From Gnetum montanum (lineage: Eukaryota > Streptophyta > Gnetopsida > Gnetales > Gnetaceae): DNA of 64,000 nucleotides. Position 1 is the first letter of the stretch, and the number at the start of each line of letters is the position of its first letter. The DNA is taken from positions 130,623-194,622 of the forward strand of contig MNCI01005823.1 in NCBI GenBank assembly GCA_015680685.1, in the 5' to 3' direction. The position numbers and the translations under genes were made by a program. Under the pieces are notes generated by a model that was given only the letters and a program-made list of their open reading frames with translations, made no database searches and had not been told where the DNA came from. Shown here one piece after another: positions 1 to 12,240 of this stretch.

Positions 1-3000
1 CATCCTCTTCTCCCTGAAATGGTAGGTCTGCCCAAGCTAGGCTATCATCATTCATTTCAACTTGTTCGGGGATTTGGATATGGATTTGGCTTTCAGGCAT
101 CTCGATCTCTAAACCCCGTTCTTCTTCGATGTTGTTGACAGTCCTAGGAGTTATTTCATTACCGTGTATTACTACCTCTCCCCTGCATAAGGGAGATGTA
201 TCTCTTGGTGTATTGGTGATGAAACTACCCTCAGTTGGGTTAGCCAAGACCTTCCTAAGATCAGATTGAAACGAGGCATCTCCTCGACAACGATGAATGT
301 GGCCTCTGTTGGGAATTGATCCCCTGCCACAAATGCGATATGCACCATTCCCTTGACTTGAAATTATGCCCTGTTGAATGACTTTAGGCATGATGTCATT
401 GTAGGACTGATCTGGTCGACTAGGCCCAACTTATCCACTATAGGATAAGGGATGACATTCGCAGCCGCGCCATCGTCAACGTGCACCCTCCAGATCTGAT
501 ATTGACCAATCCGGATGGTGATAAACATGGGTTCTGTCATTACTCGACCTTTCTCAGGATCATCCTTGATGGATTCATTATGAAAGGTCAAAGGGGTTGG
601 TTTACGTTGCTCAGTGGTAGGAGGAAGCATGACAGCATGTATCGCTTCCTCTTTCGCTGGCAATCTTTCATCCACAGGTATGGATGTCAGCATATGAACC
701 ATAGCCTCACGGTGCTTTTGAGATGTCATAAGCAAGTCATAGAGGCTCAACGTTGTGTTCTTCTATTTTAGAGCCTGCTTGACTTGCGTAAAGACGTCGA
801 GGAGGTCCCGTTCTCGGCTGGGTTGCTTATCCCCTCTGTCTTCTTCCATTCGCCCTAAGAGACGAATCTCCCGAGGTGGAATAGCATCAGTCAGAGAGTT
901 GTGTTTCTTTCTGCCGAGGGGAGGTGGCTATGTTTCTGTACCCTTGTCCTGCTCATGAGGTGCAGGCAAAGGGACAGAGGCCAGGGGCCTAGGTTTAGTG
1001 AAGCCTAGCATAGAGTGGTTTTTGGTGGCATTAATTGACACATCTCCTTCCTTTCTTTTATTTGGTGGCAGTTGGTGATTTTGGTTAGAAGCTTGCCCCT
1101 GTGTAAAAGGGGCAGCCGGTGGTTTTGGTACCCTATGGATAAAAGGCACCTGAGGAGTGGGCGTGGATGTGGCCGCGGCTTTAACGTCAATGTGAGACTG
1201 GGTTATGGCTGGAGAGGACACCCGAATAACAAAGGGTGGCCTCGAGACGCCACTAACTTCCGATGAAGAACTTGCCCCCTGGGGTGAGTTAGTAGGTACG
1301 CATAAAAAAAAGGGTTGTTTAGGTGGTACCTTCCCTTCACTATCCGTACTTACCACGTTGATTGTATACGGTGCATTATTTACATTTAACAGGTCTTTAT
1401 ACACATGCAACACCTGGTTTTCGGGACGTGTTGGACTACTACCGTCTAGTTTCAGAGAACCATTGTCAATCATGCATTGAATGTCATCCTTCAATGCCCA
1501 GCAATAATCGATATTGTGACCACACAATTGATGGTATTCACAAAAATGGTCCAACCTAAAAGACTTCGGAACTGGAGGTTCGTTAGGTAGGGCTAAAGAA
1601 GGATTCTTCAACAATTCACAATGACGCCTGTGACGCTGGAGAGCTTCTTCGGATACCTTTTTATTTTGAATGTATCCTACCCCTAATAATTATTTTAACA
1701 GTTCCAAATGTTTTATAGGCAGGGCTGTATATTTTGAGCAATCTTTATGCTCAAAGTTTGGCCTTCGNNNNNNNNNNNNNNNNNNNNNNNNNNNNNNNNN
1801 NNNNNNNNNNNNNNNNNNNNNNNNNNNNNNNNNNNNNNNNNNNNNNNNNNNNNNNNNNNNNNNNNNNNNNNNNNNNNNNNNNNNNNNNNNNNNNNNNNNN
1901 NNNNNNNNNNNNNNNNNNNNNNNNNNNNNNNNNNNNNNNNNNNNNNNNNNNNNNNNNNNNNNNNNNNNNNNNNNNNNNNNNNNNNNNNNNNNNNNNNNNN
2001 NNNNNNNNNNNNNNNNNNNNNNNNNNNNNNNNNNNNNNNNNNNNNNNNNNNNNNNNNNNNNNNNNNNNNNNNNNNNNNNNNNNNNTCTTCTAGGGTTGAG
2101 ATGGAAGAGCGAGGGAACGCTCGATACGAGTCCAAAGCTTTTCCTGCCAGAGACATTGCAAAGACATGGATGATTGTATGAGGCCATTGTTGCAATAACA
2201 AGGATTCAGACCTGAAGGTAACAAGGTGAGCATTAGGATCTCCTTCCCCATTATATTTAGTAAAATGGGGCAATGACATCCATGGTGGCAACGACAGCAT
2301 AGGAACCACTGGGCTGATAGGATCATCTTGGTAGAAATCCATGACTTGTATCGTATCAGAGCCAACAGCCTTAAGGCACCTAACCTCTTCGGTGAGGGTC
2401 TGAATAAGCGAAAAAGCTTGATCCAGACTTGGTGATGAAGAATTCTGCATAGGAGGAGCAAGGGGTTGGACTGAAAGAGCAGTGCCAGGTAATGGGAATG
2501 TAGCAATGGCTTGGCTGACAGGTGGTGCAACAGGGACTATCCCCGTGGACGGAGCTGCCTGTGGAAGCCACTACCCACCAGGCTGAGTAGAGAGATTGGC
2601 CGCCGCCTGATGTGTAGGATGGAGATTGTAAGGATATTGTGGGTTTATTTGTGGGACATGCACGGTAGGTGCGGCTAAGGGTTGCACACTGTATAACGTA
2701 GATTGATTATGTGAAATAGGCAGGATCCACCAGCCATGGGTTGTTGAACGGATTGCTACAATTGAACAATGGTTGCGATCTGTTGCCTTGCAATGGGTTG
2801 CACCAGATTTTGCACCGGGCGAGTTATAGGTATTGTATGAGGTTGCACGTGGGGAATGAAATGAGGGGAGATAGAGGCAGGTACCACCGATGGAATACTA
2901 ATTACACGTGGTGATGAGACTACCCCCATGTTATTTTGAGATGGTATTTGTACTTGCAAGATTGTGGGTTACGTAGTGGCCTGCGGGATGACAAGAATAT

Positions 3001-3541
3001 GGGTTTAGGTAGTCATGACCGAGTTGAGATGGGCGGCTTCTCCGGTGAGAGGAAACAGGGGATTTATGTATGTATGGGGGCTGAGGGTATGGTATGAATC
3101 TGCGTGTTCGGATTGGGCTGCGAATTCATCTTCCTCTTCTTCCCCGTTTTGAGGTTCTAAGATGGACTGTGTAACCTGACTCCTAGCCATAACCAGTTGG
3201 GTCAGGATTTCATGATAATGTTCGGTTAGAGGGATAATGTCATATGCGGTAGGGGTAAAATCTTGGCCCCCTCTGTGGATCAGCTCATAATTTTGTTTCG
3301 CCTCAATCTCGGCTCGGCTAAGAGTGAGCTTCACCTGGATCTTGATGCAGATGAAATTATATTCTTCAGGAGTCACTACGGTGAATACAGGATCCTTGCC
3401 CTATAATCTCAACGAACGGCGTGACGGTCCTTGAGGTCCTATTGCACCAGAAGCTGATTCGGTGGTGGAGATGGGATTTACGGATGTGGCACCCAAGTCG
3501 GTGATGATCATAGCGGCAGTGGTTGCATATGCAGAATCCAT
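1..3541 (-). pseudogene. gag-protease pseudogene of gypsy copy 1
   Basis: The minus-strand frame opens with ATG at 3541 (MDSAY...), matching the start of the copy 2 protein (MDSFYSN). An early stop follows at about codon 46. Recognisable parts in order are: the N-terminal segment TPEEYNFICIKIQ (about 3376-3300); the glutamine/proline-rich middle; the gag core (2450-2086, including PPWMSLPHFTKYNGEGDP); a zinc-finger-like FCEYHQLCGHNIDYC (near 1540); and an aspartic protease with HVDDGAAANV (near 480). Gag would bind element RNA and build the particle, and protease would cut the polyprotein. Frameshifts separate most blocks, so no full product is expected. Confidence 0.8.
1768..2085. other. Assembly gap (318 N)
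   Basis: A run of N lies inside the gag region of gypsy copy 1. The flanks match copy 2 at 53171-53197 and from 53679, where the intervening stretch is 481 bases, or about 389 after removing a suspect duplication there. The gap length may therefore be an estimate and not a true distance. Confidence 0.95.
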
Positions 3542-3799
3542 TTCTTAGATAGGTTAATGACAAGAAATGACAGGATCTAAAAGGCAACGGCCAAAAGAAA
3601 TTATGATTGGGCTTTTTACCCTATAGGATTCTAAAGGAATCGTTGTTGTGACCAATCCACACCACACGATTTTTCGTAAACTTTTCTAGAGGTATTATGT
3701 TTATGTATTTTATAGATGTGGGTATAGATCGCTTACAGGGCTACCCGTAAAATATGGATCGGAGGTTCAAGCCCTCATTCTAGCGCTAGAAAACTATAA

Positions 3800-5400
3800 T
3801 GAAGGAACACATCGATTGCTGGAAACTACCAAACGAAAATCTGTGTACACAATCTTGACCACAGATCCATGTGAGGGTTGTGCTAGAGAAAACGAATCCG
3901 TGCTGCCCTGAACGGTCTTGTCGATCAGACAGGGACTTACTCAATCAGTAAATTGACGAATATCACGATAATATGTGTATTATATAGATATTCCGCAAAA
4001 CAGATTGATTCGATGAATCGTGAAAGGAGTAGAAAACAATGTAAATAAATTGAAATAACAACAACATCAATGCGACAAGGAAGATCAGATTTAAGAAGGA
4101 TGCGCAATTCCAAGATCTATGTTTTGACTTGAAAACTGAGAATATTGTATATAAAGTTCCAATGACAAACTCCGCTTATCTTGTGCGAAGCATACACAAA
4201 ATAACAAGAAAACTATTCAACGAGTACAGAATGAAGCTTGGTCTACCTTGTAAGCCAAAGATGGGATGCAAGGAAGGTCAAGTCTGGATGTCTATCGATC
4301 AATTGTTTCTGATCAATAGATCTTGACAACCGCACCAGACAATCTCTCGATCTCTAATCTGCTCCCTTTGCCTTCAGTAGTCTTTGCTCAAAACTACCAA
4401 TGATCGCCAATGGAGAAAACTATATTTTCACCAAAGGACTGATCGCTCCTACTGCCAATGCTCAAGAAAATGTCTTCTATCTCTGCTCAAAAGGTGATAG
4501 TTGCCAAAAAAGCCCAAGATGAAGATGATCTCCCCCCTTCTCTTTCTTCGCCAACTAGAGTATTTATAGGTTCGATAGTACATGGAGAAGGCACGGCCCT
4601 GATGACATGTGTCTCGAACCTTCAAAATACCATTGACCTAGTAAACTTTATGTTGAAACTGGTCATGTCGCATCACGTTTTTGGGAAGGGGAGCAAAGTA
4701 CATTGTCGACCACTTCCGCTGAAGCTGCTTCATGATTATGCACAATATGCTCATCAGTGTATTGTGCGTGTGGATAGCAGGTGTGTGTCTCGTACTACTT
4801 TAGCTGGCTTTAGGCTGTATTACGCTCGTTTACGCTGCGTCACATGGCAGAGCGTAATAGAGCATGGAAATAGTTTATTCAAGTTGTTTTACGCTCTTTT
4901 ACACCGCAAAGAGTAATAGAGCGTAAAAATGATCAACTTTACAATAAATTACGCTTGTTTACACTGCGTAGCATAATGAGCGTAAAGCAACCAATCTGCA
5001 AAAAAGAAGAAATCAATTTGCTACGCTTCCTTGGACTCTGACTTTGCTTTCCTTGAAGCTCGTTACGCTGCTTTGCGTAGCGGAGTGTAACTCAGCCTTT
5101 CTGACATAGGGCTATGTTAAGCAGATTTACGCTGAGCGACACTACGCTATGTTGCATAATGTAGCATAAAGAGAAAAAACAAAGTAAGGTCAAATTTGTA
5201 AGAAACTTGGAGACTTGATGCTGCGTGCTTCTTTGCCTCGTTCTATCTTCTCGATTTCTATCGCAAACTTTCGCCTGAATCGTGAATCTTTGCCTTAGGC
5301 TGATTTGCAATTTCCACAATGTTTCAAATCCCTCATCAAAGTTCTTATCAGGGAGTCATCATGTGAAGATGTCCTACCCATTGGATTTCAACCTCTCATC
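3800..5400 (-). repeat. LTR of gypsy copy 1
   Basis: The R/U5 part (about 3800-4560) aligns by eye with 50620-51330 and more weakly with 16554-17210. All share a GGAAACTACC/GCAGCTGGAA block near the left end, and copies 1 and 2 share a conserved CCTGAACGGTCTTGTCGATC block. A TATA-like stretch on the minus strand lies at 4559-4570. The U3 part (4750-5170) is packed with short inverted copies of TTACGCT/AGCGTAA, which could form hairpins. The left edge follows the TG after the primer-site region; the right edge near 5400 is a guess. Confidence 0.65.
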
Positions 5401-6630
5401 AGAGTGCTTGTAAGATGATCAATCCAAGGTCAAACCTATTGCCAAATAGCAACTGTGTCCTTTGAATTGGGAACTTTGCTTGTGTCATTTTCTTTTCTTT
5501 ATTTTTTATTTTTTTTCTATATTTTTTTTAATTTTTATCTTTTTTTTTAATTTTTCCTCCTTTTGTATTGTCAGGCAAACTGTGTGCCCACATTTGCTTA
5601 GATGAAACTGCATCACATCTGTAGGACAGGTGTTTCCTCCTCAAGATGAGTTGTGTTGCATTTATTTGGGGCTTTGACCAGTCCACCCATGGAACAAGTT
5701 GCGTTACGCCTATCATGGGTTTAGTAGCTAATTGTAGGAAAGGTTCCGCATGCATCAAGGAAGCTTGCAAGTAGTGTGGGAGAATGCAAGATGAAGAGGT
5801 AGAGGTCAATTGGCTAGAAGGGTGATAGGGACATGCACTCTTAAGTAGCTAGGTGAGCCAAAGCAAACACATCAGAGCAATTCAGTACCTTGCCACCGTG
5901 ATGAAACACACCCTTGAATGGCACTACCAAGGCTTCATCTTGCAAATGAAACATAGAGAAAATAAGAAAAAAAGCCACCATGTGAGATGAGGGCAAAGTC
6001 CTATCTACTAGAGGCATTGCAAGGGTTGCGAATGCTACGTTAGTTGCATGCAATGTTCAAAGTAGTAAGGCCAATGCAGGTGTCAGTGGTGGTAGGCTAG
6101 GAAAGCTCCAATAGCCACATCATAAGTGAGCACTCAAGTGGCTAGAGGTGATGGTGATGTAGGTGCTCAAGAGTTCTCACCAAAGGAAAGAGATAGGAAA
6201 TTCAACCATAGGGCAAGAAGCCATGCTGCCAAATGCTCTTCCAAACTCTAATGATAGCGAGAACTAGAGGATGGCAGTGCTATGGCTATGCCATAGTACT
6301 TCTAGGACTATAGTGAGTGCTACTAATAGTAAGAACTATGACTAGAATGATTGGCGATGGTGATAGTAGCTCCAGAAGGTCAGCAAGATGCCAAACAACA
6401 TCTCTAGAAGATCAACAAGATGCCAAGGACGGTGACACTACAAATGTCCCAGATGATTTTTTCTTGACTACGTGAACTTCATTTGAGAAATGCAATGCCC
6501 CACCCCATCTTTCCCTAAAGGTGTGGGTAGGTGACAGAATATTGAAAGTATTCTCGCTCACTTGTCCACAAAACTATGTGTGTTGAACTGTAGATGCTAA
6601 AATGCAAACCCAGTTTTAGGTCTTGGTAGA
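5401..6630. other. Gene-free stretch, probable 3' untranslated end of gypsy copy 3
   Basis: This lies between the integrase of copy 3 and the LTR assigned to copy 1. It begins with a T-rich run (5480-5560) that on the minus strand is an A/G-rich tract, as expected near a polypurine tract. Short open frames occur on the minus strand (5528-5809, 5841-6053) but show no family signature. I could not separate a 3' LTR of copy 3 here; copies 1 and 3 may share the LTR at 3800-5400. Confidence 0.4.
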
Positions 6631-6885
6631 CTGCATGTTGTGCTAGTTTAAAGTCCTAGCAAACAGTTGTGCTAGTTTAACATTGTAGCAGATGGTGGAT
6701 GGCTAGTTTAAGGTCATGGAAAATCATGTTGTGGGTGCCATTTTAGTGTCATAGCCCAAGGACATGCTATGCCAACTTAAATTCGTAGTGGATGTTTGTG
6801 CCAATTTAACATTATAGCATATGTCTATGCTAGTTTAATGTCATAGTAAACATCTATGCTAGTTTAATATCATAACAAACATGCA
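6630..6885 (-). repeat. Imperfect tandem repeat, GCTAGTTTAA-type, block 1
   Basis: About eight to nine imperfect units contain TGCTAGTTTAA followed by a CATAGCA-like stretch, with spacing of about 25-40 bases. The block lies just downstream of integrase on the minus strand. The same motif recurs in a second block at 12045-12240 within the same element. Confidence 0.6.
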
Positions 6886-7960
6886 CTTACCTTGCTTATG
6901 TCATTGGCATGATACTGCATGTCAAGTGTGCTATGACTTCAAGTATGAGTTGTTTATAGGATTGGCAATCTCATTGCCATCTAGATTAGCAAGCTTGAAG
7001 GTTCCATTGTCATATGCCTTAGTGACCAAGAAAGGCCCTTCCCAGTTGGCTAAGAATTTGTCTGTAGGATTGCAAAAAACATTGAGAACTACGTCCCCCT
7101 TCTTGATTGGACATTGATGCTAATTGTGATGGTGCTTTTTCCATTACTTTTCTTGGTACCACTCAATGCGATCAAGTGTTTGCATGTGCTTCTCCTCTAT
7201 AGAGTTGAGGTAGATGGTTCTCAACATGTTATTCTAAGCCTCATCAATGAAGCTTAAAAGGATCATGTGGAGCGATGGGACCTACAATTCAAGAGGAAAC
7301 ATTGCTTCAGATCCATACATAAGACTATATGGTGTTTTACCTGTTGCTATCCTGCATGTCGTGCAGTAGGTGCATAGTGCGTAAGCTAGTTGTTCATGTC
7401 ATCACCACCTACTATTGTTAAACATCCTCTTTAGAACATTGACGATGACTTTTTTTGTAGCCTCCACTTAATCATTTACCTATGGGTAGTATGGAGATGA
7501 GAAGGAATGCCTAATTCCAAGGTTTTTGCAAAAGGCTTTTGTTTCTACACTACTAAATTTTGGCCCATTGTCTGTGACTATAGTCATGGGGAGACCAAAT
7601 TACATCACTATGTTGTCAAGAATGAATTTGCAAACTTCCCATGATGTTGTCTTCCTAAGGAGAATGGCTTCAATCCACTTTGTGAAATGTTCGATGGCAA
7701 TAATGATGAAGCTATGTCATGCGAAAGACTTAGGAATTATAGGCCCTATAATGTCCAACCCCCAACATTGGAATGGCTACATAATCTAAGTAGTATGTAG
7801 TTCAGTGGGTGGCATGTGCATTAGATTTTCATGCTACTGACACACATCACATGTTTTAACCTTGGAGATGCAATCGTGCTCCATGTAGGACCAGTAATAT
7901 CCTAGAAATCTAATTTTTGTTGCTATTTCCCTAGGAGCTATATGACCCTCACATAGTCCT
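6870..7960 (-). pseudogene. Integrase pseudogene of gypsy copy 3
   Basis: The reverse-strand translation shows the zinc-binding end (GYYWSYMEHDCISKVK then CDVCQ, about 7905-7830), a long decayed core, then the C-terminal module with KKGDVVLNVF, NWEGPFLV and GTFKLANLDG (about 7100-6960). In plant gypsy elements this module follows the DDE core and helps place the cDNA in the host chromosome. The frame is fairly continuous but stops appear repeatedly, most explicable as Gln, Trp or Arg codons turned into TAG, TGA or TAA. It is not functional. Confidence 0.8.
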
Positions 7961-8129
7961 TCATGGACTTGGACAATGATCTTTTGCGCTTCACTGCCAC
8001 TAACGCAAGTTAACAGTATTTCATCATAGGATTTGCGACATAAGGTATTATCACCTACAAGGACATACTATCGTGATTGTTTTTGTATTACATCCTTTTG
8101 GATAGATGTTAGATTTTGTGGGGCTCTCC

Positions 8130-8966
8130 CTATTGGAGGCATGACTTAATATCATCATACCACTCTTGGGCATGATCTATACTTATGGATGTAATGCTTG
8201 TTGTATGAGTTATAGATTCAGTGTAATCCACTATTGAAACGAGCAAAGAGGAAAACATATTTGGCACTATGCTTAAGGCTAAAGTGGCTAGTGCATCAAC
8301 TATGGCATTTTCATTGTAGGGGATATGTTGGACATCTATAGTTGTAAATTGTTTAAGCAAGTGCTTTGCCAAATCATAGTAAGGTTGTAGATGTTGTGCC
8401 TTACAAGCATAAACCTCTGTGACTTGGTTAATGACTAACTGTGAATCACCTTGGACTACTATGTCCTAGATTCCTAGCTCTTGAGATGCTAAGATGCCTC
8501 TAAGGATACCTTCATACTCCACCATGTTGTTTGTACAAGTAAATGCAAAGTGATATGCGAAGGGTCAGATCTCCCTAGAGGGGAATGTGATTATAGCAAT
8601 GACACTACCACCTTGTGTGATTGAAGCACCGTTAAAGTGTAAGATAGCCTCAAATTTTGTAGGTACTTAGCTTATATTGTTAACATGCCCATCCCAGAAT
8701 TCTGAATCTATCCTTACTTAATCATCTACTAGTGAAGCCATAAGTTGCGTGGCTATTGCTTAACCTTTTATGGATGCCTGTGCTATGTAGTGTAGGTCAA
8801 AATTTACAGTTATTACCTTCCACATTGCTATTCGACTTCTTTCATATATGTTCGTTGTAATGGCCCTAAGTACATTACTTTTGTAGATGACATCGACTTG
8901 ACTACGAAAAAGGTAGTGTCTCCACTTTTTAAGTGTAAAAACTAAGGCAAGACAGTTCTTCTTCAC
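8130..8966 (-). pseudogene. RNase H pseudogene of gypsy copy 3 (two RNase H-like domains)
   Basis: The first block (8966-8760) has KKNCLALVFTLKKWRHYLF and ends FDLHYIAQASIKG, the usual connection and RNase H signature after gypsy RT. The second block (8372-8130) has VQHIPYNENAIVDALATLAL, the RVT_3-type RNase H tail typical of some plant gypsy lineages. RNase H degrades the RNA template during cDNA synthesis. Stops between the blocks show decay. The tandem RNase H arrangement suggests a Tat/Ogre-like or related non-chromovirus lineage, which is inference. Confidence 0.75.
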
Positions 8967-9227
8967 ATCATTATATTTTTCCTTATGAGCTACTAGCGCA
9001 TGGATTAAGTAATAAACAAGGACCTCTAAGCCATTGTCTCACTTTTGGCAAAGTAGAGAAGCAATGGACATGTCTAAGGTTGCAAGGTAAATGTAGAAAG
9101 GTTTATCTCCCTATGGAGGGTAGACTACTAAAAGTTGAGCCAGCTCCTTTTTTAGGTTGTCAAATGCCTCTTAACATTGAGCTTTCCACTCAAATTTGAT
9201 CCCCTTTTTGAGCAAATGTTACATTGA

Positions 9228-10070
9228 CTACAACTTATTAGTCAACCTTGCAATAAACCTACATATGAATTGTAGCCTACCTTGTAACCCATGTAACTCC
9301 TTAATGTTTGCTAGTGGTGCTAAGTTGGTGATAACCTTAACATTGTCAGGGTCTATGCATATTCCTACTTTTGATACCACAAGGCTTAACATGTGACCAA
9401 TTTTGACACCAAAGACACACTTTTTGGAATTAATCCTGAGGTCATGTCTAAGGCAACGTTTGAGGACATGGTCTAAGTCATCTACGTGGTCATGAGTAAC
9501 TTTGGACTTAACTACTATGTCATCAACATAGTCATTGAGCAAGTCCAATAGATAGTTCCTAAATATGTATGTCATTATGCATTGGTATGTTGCTCCTACG
9601 TTCTTTAGTCCAAAGGGCATCATTGTATAATAAAATGTACCCTAGAGGGTCATGAAAGTAGTGCTAAGCTAGTGCTCTAGGTGGATTTGGATTTGGTTGC
9701 ACCTTGAGAACCCATCCATGAAGGGCAACAAGGCATGATCAGCTATAATATCGATGATTTGGTCAATACTAGGCAATGGAAAATATTCTTTAATGGTTTC
9801 CATGTTTAGGCCCTAGAAGTCTATGGAAATGCCCCAGAATTCTATGGAAATGCGTATACTTACATTTTTCTTAGGGACAACTATAATGTTTGAAACCCAA
9901 TCAACGTAGTCAAGTGTCCAGATGAAACTAGCTCTATAAAGCTTAGTGATATTATCATAGATGGCCAACATGACCTCAAGCTTGACTTTACAAGCTTTTT
10001 GCTTAACTAGCTTAATGCATGGATCTAGGATAATGTTATGTTGTATTATACGTGGGTCTAAGCCTAGCAT
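9228..10070 (-). pseudogene. Reverse transcriptase pseudogene of gypsy copy 3
   Basis: The N-terminal part (10070-9813) reads MLGLDPRIIQHNI, then LDYVDWVSNIIVVPKKN, the standard fingers-domain opening. The palm part (9623-9228) reads MPFGLKNVGATYQ, then the catalytic box YVDDIVVKSK and, further on, INSKKCVFGVKIG. The two Asp of the YVDD box are kept. About 190 bases between the two parts are broken by stops. RT would copy element RNA into DNA; this copy cannot make a full enzyme. Confidence 0.85.
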
Positions 10071-10539
10071 GTCCTTGTAGGACCATGCGAACGCCTTGAC
10101 ATTGTCATTAAGAACTTTAGAGATGCTTTGTCAGATTTGAGGCTCTAACAAGAAATTAAGTTTCAATGTTTTTACCTCACCTTTACATATCATTATAGGG
10201 ACTTCTATGATGGGATCCTCAGTTACATCACCTACTTCTAAGTCTAGAGCTCAAACTAGATGTTCCGGAAAATCTAGCAATGTCTCTAGGAATGCTATGT
10301 TGGTGTCATAGGTAAGCAGTTCAAAGTCCAAAATTTTTATGTTTATGCATCTCGTGAGTTTTCCATAAGGTCTAGTCAAGACTAAAGTTGAATGAAGACT
10401 CTCGTATGTGTTCATTTTTCAAGAGATCCTACAAAATAACTAGAAAAATATCAAGCAGCACATGTTTTAATAAAGAGAAATGCATAGAATAAGGAAAGTA
10501 ATGATATGAAAATTTAATTAACCATGTAGTATGTAAAAT

Positions 10540-10580
10540 GATTATATATATATATATTATTATTATTATTATTTTTTATT
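10540..10580. repeat. AT/ATT microsatellite
   Basis: A short run of AT dinucleotides is followed by ATT trinucleotides and a T-rich tail. Confidence 0.85.
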
Positions 10581-12044
10581 TTGCTTTGATGACCTTAAAA
10601 TACTTTATGTTATAGAGAGCAATGCCTCTATTGAGCATCTTGAATCTACATCCACTTTCTGCACATGATCATGGGCAAAAACTCCAGACAAGTTCACCTT
10701 CATGCAAGGTGTAGTGGATGACATGATCAACCAACTTAAATAGATAGATCCTAAGATAGGTATGTTTATTTACTATCATTGCCTCCTTTTCTTTCACTTT
10801 CTCTTTCTTTCTTTTTTGTTTTACAATTAATGTTTTACCACTTAGGATAATAGGCTCATGACTCAAGTGGGATCCAAGAAGAGTGGTCTAGGTCAATTCT
10901 ATACCTGAGTTCCCTCCTAAAGTGGAGTAGGTGCCTCATCGTATATACAATGATGAGGCAAGAAAATGCGCACTCCATTCCACATGATCATTGTGGGAGC
11001 GTATGTGTGTGACCAAGGAGTTTTGGAAATAGGTGTAAGAGCTCTAGGAGCAGAAAGCGAACCAAGCAACCAAGCTAGAAGACTTGTAGTCACGTTATGA
11101 CTTCCTAGCAGCTTGAGGAAAATTAGATAGTAGCTGGCATATGGCTAAGATTGACTATGCTAGGTACTCGTTGGTTGTCTAGGGAAAGCATGAGGCTACT
11201 CATGAGGTCATTGAACAACATTTGCAAATGGACCTCTTGACTTAAAAGAACCAAGATTAGAAGAATTACAATGCCAAAGTATATGAATGGAGACAAACTT
11301 AGAAAAAACACAAGTATCATTACAAGATGGAATGCATAGCCTATCACAAGAAGTATAGGGATGAGTTTGTAAAGCACCAATGTCAAGACATATTCCTTAA
11401 TGCCATTGATGCAAAGTAGGCTTACGAAATGTTTGCAAACCATCTAGTGGTTAGTGAGTCCTCAGAGTGAGATATTTTTGTTCCTTTCGAAGAGGCCACT
11501 TTTGCAACCTTTTTGGACAGCCATGAAGAAAGGGAAGACCATTACAGGCATTGATTTGGGAGAGGAGGATTGGACATGCATGTCAGAGGACGAGATCCTC
11601 TGATGCCTAAAGGCTGGCCTCAACAAGATGCCCTCAGACCTGGAAGCATGCCCATCTTAGGTCATTTTAACTTACCTTATTGTTGTTTATTTCATTATGA
11701 TTTTGCATATTATCCCATTTATTGATTGGTTTGTTGTTTCATTTTTGCTTTGTGCAGGCTCTAGGTAAAGGTGCAAGACCCAATGGAGAAGCAAATAAGG
11801 ACGAAAGGGAAGAACCTTAGCTTCCCATCATAATGCACATTAAAATGTTTGAGGTGTAGCCTTACTATTGGGAAATTTTATGTCCTTTTCGATATGATGT
11901 ATCTTTAGACTATGTATTTGACTTATGATTTAATGGAAAACATGACACTTATTCACTTCTCGTTTTATCTTTTTAACTTGTAATTCAGTTGATATTGTCA
12001 TGATTTTAGCTTATGATTTTTTTGTTGATGTAATTAGGCCCCTT

Positions 12045-12240
12045 GTGGACCCCATGCTAGTTTAAGGCCATGGCGATAGGGCCATCACTAGTTTAACACC
12101 ATTTCAGGCCATTGCTAATTTAAGGCCATTTTGGGCCCTCATGCGAAAGAAAGTTGGTTGCATGTTTTAGACCTTGGCAGGCCATGCAATAGTTTAAGGC
12201 CATTTTGGGCCACATGATAGTTTAAGGCCATTTCGGGCCA
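12045..12240 (-). repeat. Imperfect tandem repeat, CTAGTTTAAGGCC-type, block 2
   Basis: About six units contain TAGTTTAAGGCCAT followed by TTTGGGCC-like sequence. The block is related to 6630-6885. It is followed at about 12241-12270 by a TTTTC microsatellite. Confidence 0.6.

Larger units (their letters stand above)
1..5400 (-). mobile_element. Ty3/gypsy retrotransposon copy 1 (partial, runs off left edge)
   Basis: Read on the minus strand this is an LTR (about 5400 to 3800), a leader, then gag and protease. Pol would lie beyond the left edge. The family was identified by alignment by eye to the better preserved copy at 50620-55409: the gag start, the zinc-finger region, the protease and the leader correspond in order. 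A primer-site-like stretch (TAGCGCTAGA on the plus strand, 3781-3790) sits at the LTR/leader junction, as in the other two copies. Several frame breaks and stops mark it as decayed. A 318-base run of N interrupts gag. The outer (U3) edge of the LTR near 5400 is uncertain. Confidence 0.8.
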
